64,000 nt of DNA from Moraxellaceae bacterium (GCA_031119205.1 JAVHYF010000007.1:1-64000), one strand, 5' to 3'. Shown: positions 8,294-17,596, counted from the stretch's first letter. A program made the numbers and translations. The notes: a model not told the origin generated them from the letters alone.

Positions 8294-10602
8294 AGCATCT
8301 GCGTGTCGCGCTGGTCGGGAATCCGAACTGCGGCAAGACGACGCTGTTCAACGCGCTCACCGGCAGTCGCCAGCAGGTGGGCAACTGGCCGGGCGTGACA
8401 GTCGAGCGCAAGAGCGGACGTTTCACGCTCGACGACATGGAGGTCGAAGTCGTCGACCTGCCAGGACTCTATTCGCTGGTTGCTGCCGCGTCTGCATCGG
8501 CGGATGAACAGGTGGCACGCGACTACCTGGGGACAGGCGAGGCGGATTTCATCGTCAACATCGTCGACGCTGCCAATCTGGAGCGCAATCTCTACCTGAC
8601 ATCCCAGCTGCTGGAGTCCGGCGTGCCGGTGCTGGTCGTACTCAACATGGTCGACGTGGCCAGCGAACAGGGTGTGGTCATCGATATCCATGCGCTGTCC
8701 GACCGGCTGGGTTGTCCTGTCGTGCCGGCGGTGGCGACGCGCCGGCGCACGGTCGACGGCGTGAAGCAGGCGATCGTCCAGCGACGCGCCGACAACACCA
8801 GCGTGGGGCCGGTGTTCGCGCCTGCGCTGGAGGACGCCATCCAGTCCCTGGCCGAGGCGGTCACAGCACGACTTGCCGTGCCGGCGATCCAGGTGCCCTG
8901 GCTGGCGACCCTTCTGCTGGAAGGCGACACCCGCGTGGAGGCGCAGTGCGCGTCGCTGGCCGGCGTACTGGCCTTGCAGCGCGCGCGCGTGCTGAGTGGT
9001 GAGGGCGTGGATGCCGACATCCTCGTGGCGGATGCGCGTTACCGTTTCGTCAGTGCGGTGTGTGCTGACTGCCGGAGCTTCAGTGGCCAGTTGTCGCGCC
9101 ATCTGACGGATCGCATCGACGCGATCGTGCTGCATCGTGTGCTGGGCATTCCGATCTTCCTGGCGGTGATGTACCTGATGTTCCTGCTGACCATCAACGT
9201 GGGCAGTGCCTTCATCGATTTCTTCGACCAGGCTTTCGGGGCACTACTGGTGGGCGGGCTGGGTGGATGGCTGGCGAGCATCGGTGCACCGGAATGGTTG
9301 AAAGTGCTGCTCGCAAATGGCGCCGGTGGTGGCGTGCAGACGGTGGCGACCTTCATTCCGGTCATCGGCTTCCTGTATCTCGCGTTGTCCGCACTGGAAG
9401 ATTCCGGCTACATGGCGCGCGCCGCTTTCGTGATGGACCGCGCGATGCGTGCGCTGGGCCTGCCCGGCAAGGCTTTCGTGCCCCTGATCGTCGGCTTCGG
9501 CTGCAACATCCCGGCCATCATGGCGACGCGCACGCTGGAGCATCGCCGCGACCGCATCCTCACCACGCTGATGGTGCCCTTCATGTCCTGTGGCGCGCGC
9601 CTACCGGTGTATGCGCTGTTCGCTGCCGCGTTCTTTCCGGACGATGGCCAGAACGTGGTGTTCGCGCTGTACCTGATCGGCATTGCGGTGGCAGTGCTCA
9701 CCGGCCTGCTCCTGAAGAGCACATTGCTGAAGGGCGAGTCCGGTCACTTCGTCATGGAGCTGCCGCTGTACCACGTACCTGCACCCGGCACCGTGATGCG
9801 TCGCGCCTGGGACCGGCTGCGCGATTTCGTCGTACGCGCCGGCCAGGTCATCGTGCCGATGGTGATGGTGCTGAGCCTGCTCAACTCCATGGGCACCGAC
9901 GGCAGCTTCGGCCACGAGGACAGCGAGGCCTCGGTACTCGCCACGGTGGGACACACCATCACCCCGGTGTTCGCGCCCATGGGCATCCGCGAGGACAACT
10001 GGCAGGCGGCGGTCGGTCTGTTCACCGGCATCCTCGCCAAGGAGGCGGTGGTCGGTACGCTGAACGCACTGTATGCCGGTGCCGACACCGCGGCGGACGA
10101 TGCCGCTGCCCCAGCGGAGGAGCCGGAGGAAGGCATCGTCAGCAAACTCGGCGCTGCCCTGCAGACGATTCCCGACAACCTGTCGGAGCTGGGCAGCAAG
10201 CTGCTCGACCCACTCGGCCTCGATGTCGGTTACGTCAGTGACCAGGCTGCCGCTGCGCAGGAGCTGGAGGCCTCCACCGGCGTGTTCAGCGCCATGCAGG
10301 CGCGCTTCGATGGCGCACTCGGCGCCTTCGCTTACCTGCTGATCATCCTGCTCTACACCCCCTGCGTCGCCGCCAACGGCGCGGTGCGTAACGAACTGGG
10401 CGGCGGCTGGATGGCCGTCACCGCCGGCTGGACCTTCTTCGTCGGCTATACGGCTGCCGTGCTCTGTTACCAGATCGGCCGCTTTGCCGCACATCCGCTG
10501 AACGCGACGGTAACGCTCGCCGTTGTCGGCATCGCCTGGCTGGCGGTGATCGTCGGCCTGGTGTGGGCGGCCCGCAACAAACCGGCCTGGGTGCCGGCCT
10601 GA
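8290..10602 (+). CDS. feoB: Ferrous iron transporter FeoB (GTPase-permease)
   Basis: The 770-residue inner-membrane Fe(II) transporter has a cytoplasmic G domain with G1 GNPNCGKTT (10-18), G3 DLPG (56-59) and G4 NMVD (119-122). A helical GDI-like linker leads to two Gate domains, including the conserved GFGCNIPAIMATRTLE with its cysteine and the second-gate segment LYTPCVAANGAVRNE. The length matches E. coli FeoB (773). A variable acidic stretch near residues 600-617 (ADDAAAPAEEPEEG) is the usual less conserved loop. It is flanked by feoA (4-bp overlap) and feoC. Confidence 0.97.
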   Translation: MKHLRVALVGNPNCGKTTLFNALTGSRQQVGNWPGVTVERKSGRFTLDDMEVEVVDLPGLYSLVAAASASADEQVARDYLGTGEADFIVNIVDAANLERNLYLTSQLLESGVPVLVVLNMVDVASEQGVVIDIHALSDRLGCPVVPAVATRRRTVDGVKQAIVQRRADNTSVGPVFAPALEDAIQSLAEAVTARLAVPAIQVPWLATLLLEGDTRVEAQCASLAGVLALQRARVLSGEGVDADILVADARYRFVSAVCADCRSFSGQLSRHLTDRIDAIVLHRVLGIPIFLAVMYLMFLLTINVGSAFIDFFDQAFGALLVGGLGGWLASIGAPEWLKVLLANGAGGGVQTVATFIPVIGFLYLALSALEDSGYMARAAFVMDRAMRALGLPGKAFVPLIVGFGCNIPAIMATRTLEHRRDRILTTLMVPFMSCGARLPVYALFAAAFFPDDGQNVVFALYLIGIAVAVLTGLLLKSTLLKGESGHFVMELPLYHVPAPGTVMRRAWDRLRDFVVRAGQVIVPMVMVLSLLNSMGTDGSFGHEDSEASVLATVGHTITPVFAPMGIREDNWQAAVGLFTGILAKEAVVGTLNALYAGADTAADDAAAPAEEPEEGIVSKLGAALQTIPDNLSELGSKLLDPLGLDVGYVSDQAAAAQELEASTGVFSAMQARFDGALGAFAYLLIILLYTPCVAANGAVRNELGGGWMAVTAGWTFFVGYTAAVLCYQIGRFAAHPLNATVTLAVVGIAWLAVIVGLVWAARNKPAWVPA

Positions 10603-10616
10603 AAGGAATGTTCGAT

Positions 10617-10865
10617 ATGGATCTACTTAGTCTGCGTGACTACCTGCAATCCCACGGCCGGACCCGCATTGGTGATCTGGCGGTTCACTTCAATACCCAG
10701 ACCGACGCGGTGCGCTTCGCGCTGATCGAATGGGAACGCCGTGGCCGCGTGCGCAAACTGCAGGAAGGCGGCGCAGGTGGAGGCTGCGGTGGCTCGGGGG
10801 GCGGAGGGAAGTGCGCCAACTGCTGTGGCGGTTCGTCCGACCCGATGTATGAGTGGGTGAGCTGA
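10617..10865 (+). CDS. feoC: FeoC-like winged-helix protein with Cys cluster
   Basis: The 82-residue product begins MDLLSLRDYLQSHGRTRIGD, a winged-helix fold as in FeoC. After residue 50 comes a very glycine-rich tail with Cys57, Cys66, Cys69 and Cys70. FeoC proteins use such cysteines to bind an oxygen-sensitive [4Fe-4S] cluster and to protect FeoB from proteolysis. AAAGGA at 10602-10607 is ideally spaced (9 nt) for the ATG at 10617 rather than the adjacent ATG at 10608. It is the third gene of the feo operon. Confidence 0.88.
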   Translation: MDLLSLRDYLQSHGRTRIGDLAVHFNTQTDAVRFALIEWERRGRVRKLQEGGAGGGCGGSGGGGKCANCCGGSSDPMYEWVS

Positions 10866-10877
10866 ACCTGCGCCCGC

Positions 10878-11624
10878 TCAGCGCCCGCCCGACACGTCGA
10901 TGAAGGTGCCGGTGGAGTAGGAGGCTTCATCCGACAGCAGCCACAGGATGGCCGCGGCCACCTCCTCCGGCTGGCCGCCACGCTGCAAGGGCAGGCTGTC
11001 TTTCAACCGGTCCACCCGACCCGGCTCGCCACCTGCACCGTGGATGTCCGTGTAGATGAGCCCGGGCCGCACGGCGTTGACGCGGATGCCTTCTGCCGCG
11101 ACTTCGCGCGCGAGGCCGATCGTGAAGCTGTCGATGGCGCCCTTGGACGCCGCGTAGTCCACATACTCATTCGGCGACCCGAGGCGCGCCGCCATCGATG
11201 ACACGTTGACGATGGCGCCACCCGTGCCGCCGTGCTTCGTCGACATCCGTCGCACCGCTTCCCGAGCACACAGGAAGCTGCCAATGACATTCGCCTGCAA
11301 GGTGCGTGCAAGGCGATCGGCGTCCATGTCCTCGACGCGCATCTGCGTCTCCAGGATGCCTGCGTTGTTGACCAGCGCGGTGATGCGGCCGAGCTTCGCA
11401 TCGATGGCCCGGAACATCGCCAGCACCTCCACCTCGTTGCCAACGTCGGCCTGATGCAGCATGGCCTCACCACCCGAGGCCGTGATGTCGGCTGCCAGCG
11501 CTTCAGCCTGCGGGGTGCTACGCCGGTAGTTGATGCAGACGGCGTAGCCGCGTGAGGCGGCGAGCCTGGCCGTCGCGGCGCCGATGCCGCGGCTGGCGCC
11601 TGTGACGAGAAGGACGGGTTTCAT
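10878..11624 (-). CDS. Short-chain dehydrogenase/reductase
   Basis: This 248-residue classical SDR has the NAD(P)-binding TGASRGIGAA near the N-terminus, NNAG (VNNAGIL), the catalytic Ser in NVSSMAARLG and the Tyr-Lys pair in YVDYAASKGA. NYRRS after beta-2 suggests NADP preference, as in glucose-1-dehydrogenase-like or oxidoreductase YgfF-like SDRs. It converges on feoC, with only 12 bp between the stops. The start at 11624 gives the normal short N-terminus. The substrate is not predictable. Confidence 0.9.
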   Translation of the reverse strand: MKPVLLVTGASRGIGAATARLAASRGYAVCINYRRSTPQAEALAADITASGGEAMLHQADVGNEVEVLAMFRAIDAKLGRITALVNNAGILETQMRVEDMDADRLARTLQANVIGSFLCAREAVRRMSTKHGGTGGAIVNVSSMAARLGSPNEYVDYAASKGAIDSFTIGLAREVAAEGIRVNAVRPGLIYTDIHGAGGEPGRVDRLKDSLPLQRGGQPEEVAAAILWLLSDEASYSTGTFIDVSGGR

Positions 11625-11652
11625 GGTGAGCGCTCGCGTAGTCATGCAGTCG

Positions 11653-12045
11653 TCAGTCTTTGCTGCGTCTGAATACTGCGACGGCAATCAGGAAGATGCC
11701 GCACAGGATACCGAAGGCCTTCCATTTCTTCGCCGCGTACAGGACGTCGCTGCCGCGCGCGATATGAGTGCATTGCTTGAGGATCGGCGTGTAGGAAACT
11801 TCGACCTTGTCCCCGGGTTTGCTGCGGTCGTAGGCGGATCTGTCGACCTTGCATGAGCGGAGCTGTCCGCCCGAGAAGGTCAGCGTCCAGGTGGTGCCTC
11901 CAGCCTGATGTGGCTCCGGATCGAAGTCCTCCCGGGTGGAGCGGCTCAGTATCTCCAACTGCTCCCCTCGGACTGGCTGCGTTGTTTCATAAATGAGTGT
12001 CGCGCCCATGAGGACGAAGGCGCCACGAACGAGGAAGGCGATCAT
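11653..12045 (-). CDS. Small membrane protein of unknown function
   Basis: From the ATG at 12045 this encodes 130 residues: an N-terminal hydrophobic helix (MIAFLVRGAFVLMGATLIYE), an extracytoplasmic beta-rich region of about 80 residues (TTWTLTFSGGQLRSCKVDRS) and a C-terminal helix (FGILCGIFLIAVAVF) with a positive end. This two-helix plus beta-domain layout resembles DUF3592-like proteins, but I cannot confirm the family. It runs in the same direction as the SDR, with 28 bp between them. A longer reading frame to 12180 exists but has an unlikely Arg-rich head. Confidence 0.55.
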   Translation of the reverse strand: MIAFLVRGAFVLMGATLIYETTQPVRGEQLEILSRSTREDFDPEPHQAGGTTWTLTFSGGQLRSCKVDRSAYDRSKPGDKVEVSYTPILKQCTHIARGSDVLYAAKKWKAFGILCGIFLIAVAVFRRSKD

Positions 12046-12146
12046 CGATCGTCGTGAAATGTGTGTGCGATGGACCGGATTGAAGCTGCTGGGCCGCGAG
12101 GCGGCAAGCGTCCCTGGGGGCAGGCTGTCGCTTTGTACGGAGTGCG

Positions 12147-13115
12147 TCAGAAAGCGCCGCGCTCTGGCGTATCGCACCATGACGCCGGGTCGGGTGCGCA
12201 GCCGTCTGCGGAGTCGCGCTCCAGGATCGAACCGAGCGCGATTCCGAGATCGAGTCCCAGGTGGGTTGCCGCTGCGGTATGCCCGCCATCGTCGGCATGG
12301 GCTTCGATGACGAAGGCCCGGAAACTGTCCCAGTCCTGACTGAACTGGGATACCAGGATGCGCGCCAGGTCATACGACAGCATGTTGCCGTCGTCGGCGC
12401 GCAGGAAGGACTTTCCCGACCAGAACTCCTGTATTTCGTCGTTGCCCCAGAACGCGAGATGCCTCGCATGCATCTGTTGAGGGGTGTATAGCGGCGCGCC
12501 GGAAGGGCTGAGCTTCTGCTCCGTATTCACGGCAAGTCCTTCGTTCAACCAGGCCGGAATCGGCAGGTGGCTCAGGCAACCATGCGTCATCTCGTGGGCG
12601 ATGACCGGCTCGATCGTGCTCAGGTCTGCACGCACCGTCGCGAAATGGCCGCAGCCCGCATGAATGAACATGCCGCCGCTCAGGGCGAACTCGCCGTCCT
12701 CCGCGTAGTACAGCGAGACGTAGCGGTAGTAACTCTCCGCATCCTCGAACACGATGAGGATGTCCTTGCCCCATTCCGGAACCTGCGCGATGCCGTCGAG
12801 CAAGCGGACGATCCGTTTCAGCGTCCGGGTCATGTAGTCCAGCGTCACCGTCGCTGCCTTGGTTGCAAGCGTCGATAGCAGGAACACCCCATCCGTCTCA
12901 CGCAGGGAATAAGCGGGGCCGAGTGCCTGCTGCAGCCGCTCGAGCCAGGCGCGCTCCAGCTGCGTCCATGCCGCGGCACGGGTGGCCTCGTCAGGGATGG
13001 CAAGCGTCCAAGTGTTTGCTGCCTCCCAGTCGAGCAGCGGAATGCCGCCCTTGTCCGTGAGGTGCTCGGAGAGCAGGAACGGGCTCACGCCTTCCGCGTC
13101 CACCTGCGTGCTCAA
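12147..13115 (-). CDS. Putative gluzincin-type zinc metallopeptidase
   Basis: The 322-residue reading frame holds HEMTH (H174, E175, H178), followed 14 residues later by E192 in WLNEGLA. This is the classic gluzincin zinc site HExxH with a downstream glutamate, as in DUF1570/peptidase MA-like proteins. There is no signal peptide in this frame. The only in-frame start is a TTG at 13115 with no ribosome site; it overlaps the stop of a 25-codon frame (13112-13189) that does have one. So the real N-terminus may come from that frame by frameshift or reinitiation. Its substrate is unknown. Confidence 0.7.
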   Translation of the reverse strand: MSTQVDAEGVSPFLLSEHLTDKGGIPLLDWEAANTWTLAIPDEATRAAAWTQLERAWLERLQQALGPAYSLRETDGVFLLSTLATKAATVTLDYMTRTLKRIVRLLDGIAQVPEWGKDILIVFEDAESYYRYVSLYYAEDGEFALSGGMFIHAGCGHFATVRADLSTIEPVIAHEMTHGCLSHLPIPAWLNEGLAVNTEQKLSPSGAPLYTPQQMHARHLAFWGNDEIQEFWSGKSFLRADDGNMLSYDLARILVSQFSQDWDSFRAFVIEAHADDGGHTAAATHLGLDLGIALGSILERDSADGCAPDPASWCDTPERGAF

Positions 13116-13189
13116 CGGTCGAGGTGTGGGTGCCGGCGATTCGGCGCGTTCCGTGTGCTGCCGATCAGCGTGCGAAGGAAATGAAGCAT
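13112..13189 (-). CDS. 25-codon ORF abutting the peptidase: leader or displaced N-terminus
   Basis: ATG at 13189 has AGGACAGGA-like purines upstream and encodes MLHFLRTLIGSTRNAPNRRH plus five residues before TGA at 13112-13114. The stop overlaps the TTG of the peptidase frame (TTGA). A single-base change would fuse the two frames. It is either a coupling leader or the true start of the peptidase separated by a frameshift. Confidence 0.35.
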   Translation of the reverse strand: MLHFLRTLIGSTRNAPNRRHPHLDR

Positions 13190-13218
13190 GCGGCGTCCTG
13201 TCCTGGTGACTCAGGCGT

Positions 13219-14172
13219 TCAGCCTTCAGCCTGGCCGCGCTGCAGCTTCCCGAGCGCGAGATTCGCCGCCGCCGTCCGTGTCTCCACGCCCAGCTTCTCG
13301 AACACGTGCTCCAGGTGTTTGTGCACGGTGCGCGGGCTGGTGCCGAGGATGTCGCCGATGTCCTTGTTGGTCTTTCCCTTGGTCACCCAGTGCAGCACTT
13401 CGGCCTCGCGCATGGTGAGGCGGAAGGCGGCGATCAGGGCGTCGATGCTGGCGGTGTCGGACTCCTCGCGCAGCACCAGCAGCCACTCGCCGTCGGGTGT
13501 CTCTTCGTGCGGGGTGAGGATCAGGCGCTTGCCGCCGTGGGCGAGTACCAGCGGGGTGCTGTCGGCCTGGCCCGTGGCGCGGCGGGCGCGGGTGGCGGCG
13601 ATCCAGTCGAGCAGGGCGGGTGGAGCGGTGTTGTCGTCTTCGCTCAGATGCGTAGCGAAATGCTCACGCAGCAGGCGGCGTGCCAACGGGGTCTGCCAGG
13701 TGATGCGATGGTTGCCGGGGTGGATCGACAGGGTGGCCTGGCCGAATGCGTCCAGCGCGCTGCGCGCCTGCTTCATCTGGCGCGCGCTCTGCAGGTGGGT
13801 GGTGATGCGGGCGATGACTTCGCCGGTGCGCACCGGCTTGGCGACGTAGTCGGTGCCGCCGGCGTCGAAGGCGGCGACGATGTGCTCGGTCTCCGTCAGC
13901 CCGGTCATGAAGATGATGGGGATGTGGCGCGTCGAGAAGTCGGCCTTCAGGCGACGGCTGACTTCGAAGCCGTCCATGCCCGGCATCATGGCGTCGAGCA
14001 GGATGATGTCGGGCAGGCTCTGGCGTGCACGTGCAAGTGCGGTGTCGCCATTGGTGGCGACCAGCACGGTGAAGCCGGATTCGTCCAGGGCGTCGTGGAG
14101 CACGGAGAGGTTCTCCGGCACGTCGTCCACGATAAGGACGATGTCGCTGTTGGCGCGGTCAAGCGCTGCCAT
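13219..14172 (-). CDS. Response regulator, receiver plus LuxR-type HTH
   Basis: This 317-residue regulator has an N-terminal receiver (residues about 10-125) with DD at 16-17, phospho-acceptor D60 in IILLDAMMPGMDGFE and a conserved Lys in YVAKPVRTGE. A middle region (about 140-235) is less typical and PAS-like. A C-terminal LuxR/FixJ HTH (about 248-305) contains LTMREAEVLHWVTKGKTNKD. Its start overlaps the end of the transporter-kinase gene by 14 bp, so it is almost certainly the cognate partner. Target promoters are unknown. Confidence 0.92.
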   Translation of the reverse strand: MAALDRANSDIVLIVDDVPENLSVLHDALDESGFTVLVATNGDTALARARQSLPDIILLDAMMPGMDGFEVSRRLKADFSTRHIPIIFMTGLTETEHIVAAFDAGGTDYVAKPVRTGEVIARITTHLQSARQMKQARSALDAFGQATLSIHPGNHRITWQTPLARRLLREHFATHLSEDDNTAPPALLDWIAATRARRATGQADSTPLVLAHGGKRLILTPHEETPDGEWLLVLREESDTASIDALIAAFRLTMREAEVLHWVTKGKTNKDIGDILGTSPRTVHKHLEHVFEKLGVETRTAAANLALGKLQRGQAEG

Positions 14173-17100
14173 CGATGTGCCTCTTGAGGATGTCGTTCAT
14201 GGTGTCGAGCTGGAACTCTGCCACGAGGCTGCGCATGCGGGTGACGAAAGCCTCGTGCGCCGGTTCGGTGGCGATGTCGTCGAGCACGCGCTGGATGCCG
14301 CGGACGTAGCCGAGGTTCACCTGCTCGGCCAGCGCCTCGAGTTGCGCGCGTGGTGGCAGGTCGGTGCGCAATGGCACGACGATGGGGGCCGGCGATTCGC
14401 TGGCGGCCCAGATCCATTCGATCTGCAGACGGTGGCCGATCCAGTCCAGCAGTTCATCCACGCGTACCGGCTTGAGGATGAAGTCGCGCGAGGCGATGCC
14501 GGCGTCGTTCTCCAGTCCCTTGTCGAAGGCGTTGGCGGAAATGATGGCGATGTGTGCGTCGCTCAGTTGCCCGGCCTGTTGCCCCGCGCGGATGCGGCGG
14601 ATGGTCTCCCAGCCGTCGATGCCGGGCATCGCGAGGTCCATGAAGATGAGTTGCGGCTGGAAGCGCGGCAACACTTCCAGGCATTCGATGCCGGACGCCG
14701 CCTGGTCCAGTTCGAAGCCGAGCGGTGAAAGCACGCTGGCCAGCAGCTCGCGGTCAACCTGCTCGTTGTCCACGATCAGGATGCGGCGTCGCTGGCCGCT
14801 GTAGCCCACGCGCTTGCCGCGCGGGTGCGGTGCGCGCAGCTGCACGTTGTGCAGCTGGGGAAGGAACAGGCGCACGGTGAACACCGTGCCGGTGCCGGAT
14901 GTGCTGCGCACCGTGAGCTCACCGCCCATCACGTCGGCCAGCATGCGGGCGATGGTGAGGCCCAGGCCAGTGCCACCGGCGACCGCGCTTTGCGCAGCGT
15001 TGCCGCGTGCAAAGGGCTCGAAGATGCGCTCCAGGTCTTCGGCACTTATGCCGGGGCCGCTGTCCTCGACCTCGAAGGTGGCCATCTCGCGCGCGTAGCG
15101 CAGGCGGAACACCACACCGCCGGTGCTCGTGAATTTGACGGCATTCGCCAGCAGGTTGATGAGGATCTGGCGCAGGCGCTTTTCGTCGGCCCGCACGACG
15201 GACGGAATGTCGCCGTGCTCGAAGCGGAAGTCCAGCTCCTTGGCCTGCGCTTGCTGCTCGAACATGCGCGCGAGCTGCTGCAGGAACTCCGGGAAATCCA
15301 GCGGCTTCTGTTCCAGCGTCAGCTTGCCGCTTTCGATACGGGCGATGTCCAGCGTGCCTTCGATGAGCGACAGCAGGTGGTCGCCGCTCTTGCGGATGAC
15401 GCGCACGGCCTGCTGGCGATGGTTGGGGATTGAGGGGTCGCCGTCGAGGATCTGCGCGTAACCGAGGATGCTGTTGAGCGGCGTGCGCAACTCATGGCTC
15501 ACCGCGGTGATGTAGCGGCTCTTGGCCTGGTTGGCGGCGTCCGCCGCCTGCTTGGCGCGTTGCAGTTGTTCGTCGGTACGGCGGTGGGATTCGATTTCGC
15601 GCATCAGCAGGTTGGTCTGCCGGTTGGACTCCTCCTGCGCGACCTGCCGGCTCTTGTGGGTGAGCACCAGCCACCAGCACACGATGCCGGACACCAGGAA
15701 CAGTGCGAAGAAGGCCTTCACGAAGACCATGCGCAACTGGGTTTCACCGTCGACGGTGTAGCGCCCCGTGCCGGCCAGCGTCTCCAGCTCGTGGTAGTAA
15801 AGCAGTCCCAGCATCAGGCTGAGCAGGCCCAGCACCACGCTCATCAGCAGCAGGTAGTGCGACAGGCCGGTGTCGAGGAAGGGCCAGATGCGGCGCGGCA
15901 GGATGCGTTGCAGCGCGCGTGTCCATTGCACCGACAGGCGCGCGTCCGGCTTGCACAGGTCGCTGCAGCGTGCGTCCAGCGAGCAGCACAGCGAGCAGAT
16001 ATGCCCGCCGTAGGCCGGGCAGCGCGCCATGTCGTCGGTCTCGTACTGTCGCTCGCAGATCACGCATTGAACGGTGCGCCCGTGCGGGGCGTCCGGCTGG
16101 CGTGCCAGGTAGTAGCGACCGCCGGTGGCCCAGGCGATCAGCGGAGAAACCACGAGCGGGGTGAATAGCGCGATGGCCCAGGCAAAGGCCTGCGCTTCGC
16201 GGCCGAAAATGCCGACGTGCGCGCTGACCGACAGCACCGAGGCGATGATCATCGCGCCCACGCCCACCGGGTTGATGTCGTACAGGTAGGCGCGGCGGAA
16301 CTCGATGCCCTTTGGTGACAGGCCCAGCGGCTTGTTGATGACGAGGTCCGCCACCACGGCGACCATCCAGGAAATGGCGATGTTGGAGTACAGCCCCAGC
16401 ACCTGGCCCAGTGCCTGGAAGACGTTCAGCTCCATCAGCATCAGGGCGATCATGGTGTTGAACACCATCCACACCACGCGGCCGGGGTGGCTGTGCGTCA
16501 GGCGCGCGAAGAAGTTGGACCAGGCCAGCGAGCCGGCATAGGCGTTGGTCACGTTGATCTTCAGCTGCGAGATGATGACGAAGATGGTGGTGGCCGCCAC
16601 CGCGAGGTCGACCCGCGAGAACACGTACTCGAAGCCGACGAGGTACATCTGGTTCGGGTCCACCGCGCTTTCCACCGGCACCAGGTTGCGGATCGCGAGA
16701 TAGGCCAGCAGGCAGCCGCCGAGCATCTTGGCGACCCCCACGACCACCCAGCCGGGGCCGCCGATCAGCATGCCGAGCGTCCACTTCACGCGATTCTGCT
16801 TCGTGCGCTCCGGCATGAAGCGCAGGTAGTCGGCCTGTTCGCCCATCTGCGTGATGAGCGCGATGCCCACCGTCAACGCACCGCCGAAGAGATAGATGTC
16901 GAATTCGCCGCCCTTGCCGTCGGCGCCCGCGTAGTGCGCCAGCTCGCCGATGACGCCGGGGTTCTTCCACAGCACGAAGATGAAGGGCAGGGCCAGCAGG
17001 ATCAGCCAGATCGGCTGGGTGATGGTTTGCAGCCGCGAGATGACGGTGACGCCGTGGGTCACGAGCGGGATGACCACCAGCGCGCAGATGAGGTAACCGA

Positions 17101-17596
17101 GATAGGGCGGTATGTCGAAGGCCAGTTCCAGCGCGTAGGCCATGACGGCGGCTTCCAGCGCGAAGAAAATGAAGGTGAAGCTGGCGTAGATGAGCGAGGT
17201 GAGCGTGGAGCCGAGGTAGCCGAAACCCGCGCCACGGGTCAGCAGGTCCATGTCCACGCCGTGGCGGGCCGCGTAGTAGCTGATCGGCAGGCCACACATG
17301 AAGATGATGATGCCGGTGGCGATGATCGCCCAGAAGGCGTTCACGAAGCCGGCCTGCACCATCAGCGTGGCGCCGACCGCTTCCAGGATCAGGAAGGAGG
17401 CAGCGCCGAAGGCCGTGTTGGCGACGCGCAGCTCGGGCCACTTGCGGAAGCTGCGCGGCGTGAAGCGCAGCGCATAGTCCTCGATGGTCTCGTTGGCGAC
17501 CCAGGTGTTGTAGTCACGGCGGATCTTGACCACGCGCTGGACGGCGTGGCCTTCATCGGCACCGGTTCGGGCGGAGGAGGTGTCGGGGGCGTTCAC
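14159..17596 (-). CDS. NCS1 transporter-histidine kinase-receiver fusion (hybrid sensor)
   Basis: This 1145-residue protein has four parts. Residues about 30-495 are a full NCS1-type (nucleobase/hydantoin permease) transporter with about twelve helices (YNTWVANETIEDYALRFTP, SYYAARHGVDMDLLTRGAGF). Residues 511-548 hold eight cysteines (511, 514, 526, 534, 537, 538, 544, 548) as in a zinc-ribbon or Fe-S site. Two further helices (about 578-600, 625-646) lead to a kinase with H701 in SHELRTP, N-box NLLANAVKF and G-box GGTGLGLTIA. A receiver has D987 in IFMDLAMPGIDGW. A helical C-terminal 70 residues follows. The start is a GTG without a good ribosome site; the cognate regulator overlaps by 14 bp. 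It probably senses a transported or bound nucleobase-like compound. Confidence 0.93.
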   Translation of the reverse strand: MNAPDTSSARTGADEGHAVQRVVKIRRDYNTWVANETIEDYALRFTPRSFRKWPELRVANTAFGAASFLILEAVGATLMVQAGFVNAFWAIIATGIIIFMCGLPISYYAARHGVDMDLLTRGAGFGYLGSTLTSLIYASFTFIFFALEAAVMAYALELAFDIPPYLGYLICALVVIPLVTHGVTVISRLQTITQPIWLILLALPFIFVLWKNPGVIGELAHYAGADGKGGEFDIYLFGGALTVGIALITQMGEQADYLRFMPERTKQNRVKWTLGMLIGGPGWVVVGVAKMLGGCLLAYLAIRNLVPVESAVDPNQMYLVGFEYVFSRVDLAVAATTIFVIISQLKINVTNAYAGSLAWSNFFARLTHSHPGRVVWMVFNTMIALMLMELNVFQALGQVLGLYSNIAISWMVAVVADLVINKPLGLSPKGIEFRRAYLYDINPVGVGAMIIASVLSVSAHVGIFGREAQAFAWAIALFTPLVVSPLIAWATGGRYYLARQPDAPHGRTVQCVICERQYETDDMARCPAYGGHICSLCCSLDARCSDLCKPDARLSVQWTRALQRILPRRIWPFLDTGLSHYLLLMSVVLGLLSLMLGLLYYHELETLAGTGRYTVDGETQLRMVFVKAFFALFLVSGIVCWWLVLTHKSRQVAQEESNRQTNLLMREIESHRRTDEQLQRAKQAADAANQAKSRYITAVSHELRTPLNSILGYAQILDGDPSIPNHRQQAVRVIRKSGDHLLSLIEGTLDIARIESGKLTLEQKPLDFPEFLQQLARMFEQQAQAKELDFRFEHGDIPSVVRADEKRLRQILINLLANAVKFTSTGGVVFRLRYAREMATFEVEDSGPGISAEDLERIFEPFARGNAAQSAVAGGTGLGLTIARMLADVMGGELTVRSTSGTGTVFTVRLFLPQLHNVQLRAPHPRGKRVGYSGQRRRILIVDNEQVDRELLASVLSPLGFELDQAASGIECLEVLPRFQPQLIFMDLAMPGIDGWETIRRIRAGQQAGQLSDAHIAIISANAFDKGLENDAGIASRDFILKPVRVDELLDWIGHRLQIEWIWAASESPAPIVVPLRTDLPPRAQLEALAEQVNLGYVRGIQRVLDDIATEPAHEAFVTRMRSLVAEFQLDTMNDILKRHIDGSA

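Noticed and set aside
15744-17441. 565-codon minus-strand open frame within the transporter-kinase gene
   Set aside because: It is in another frame of the same strand as a clear NCS1 transporter, is Arg/His/Pro-rich and has no membrane helices or motifs.
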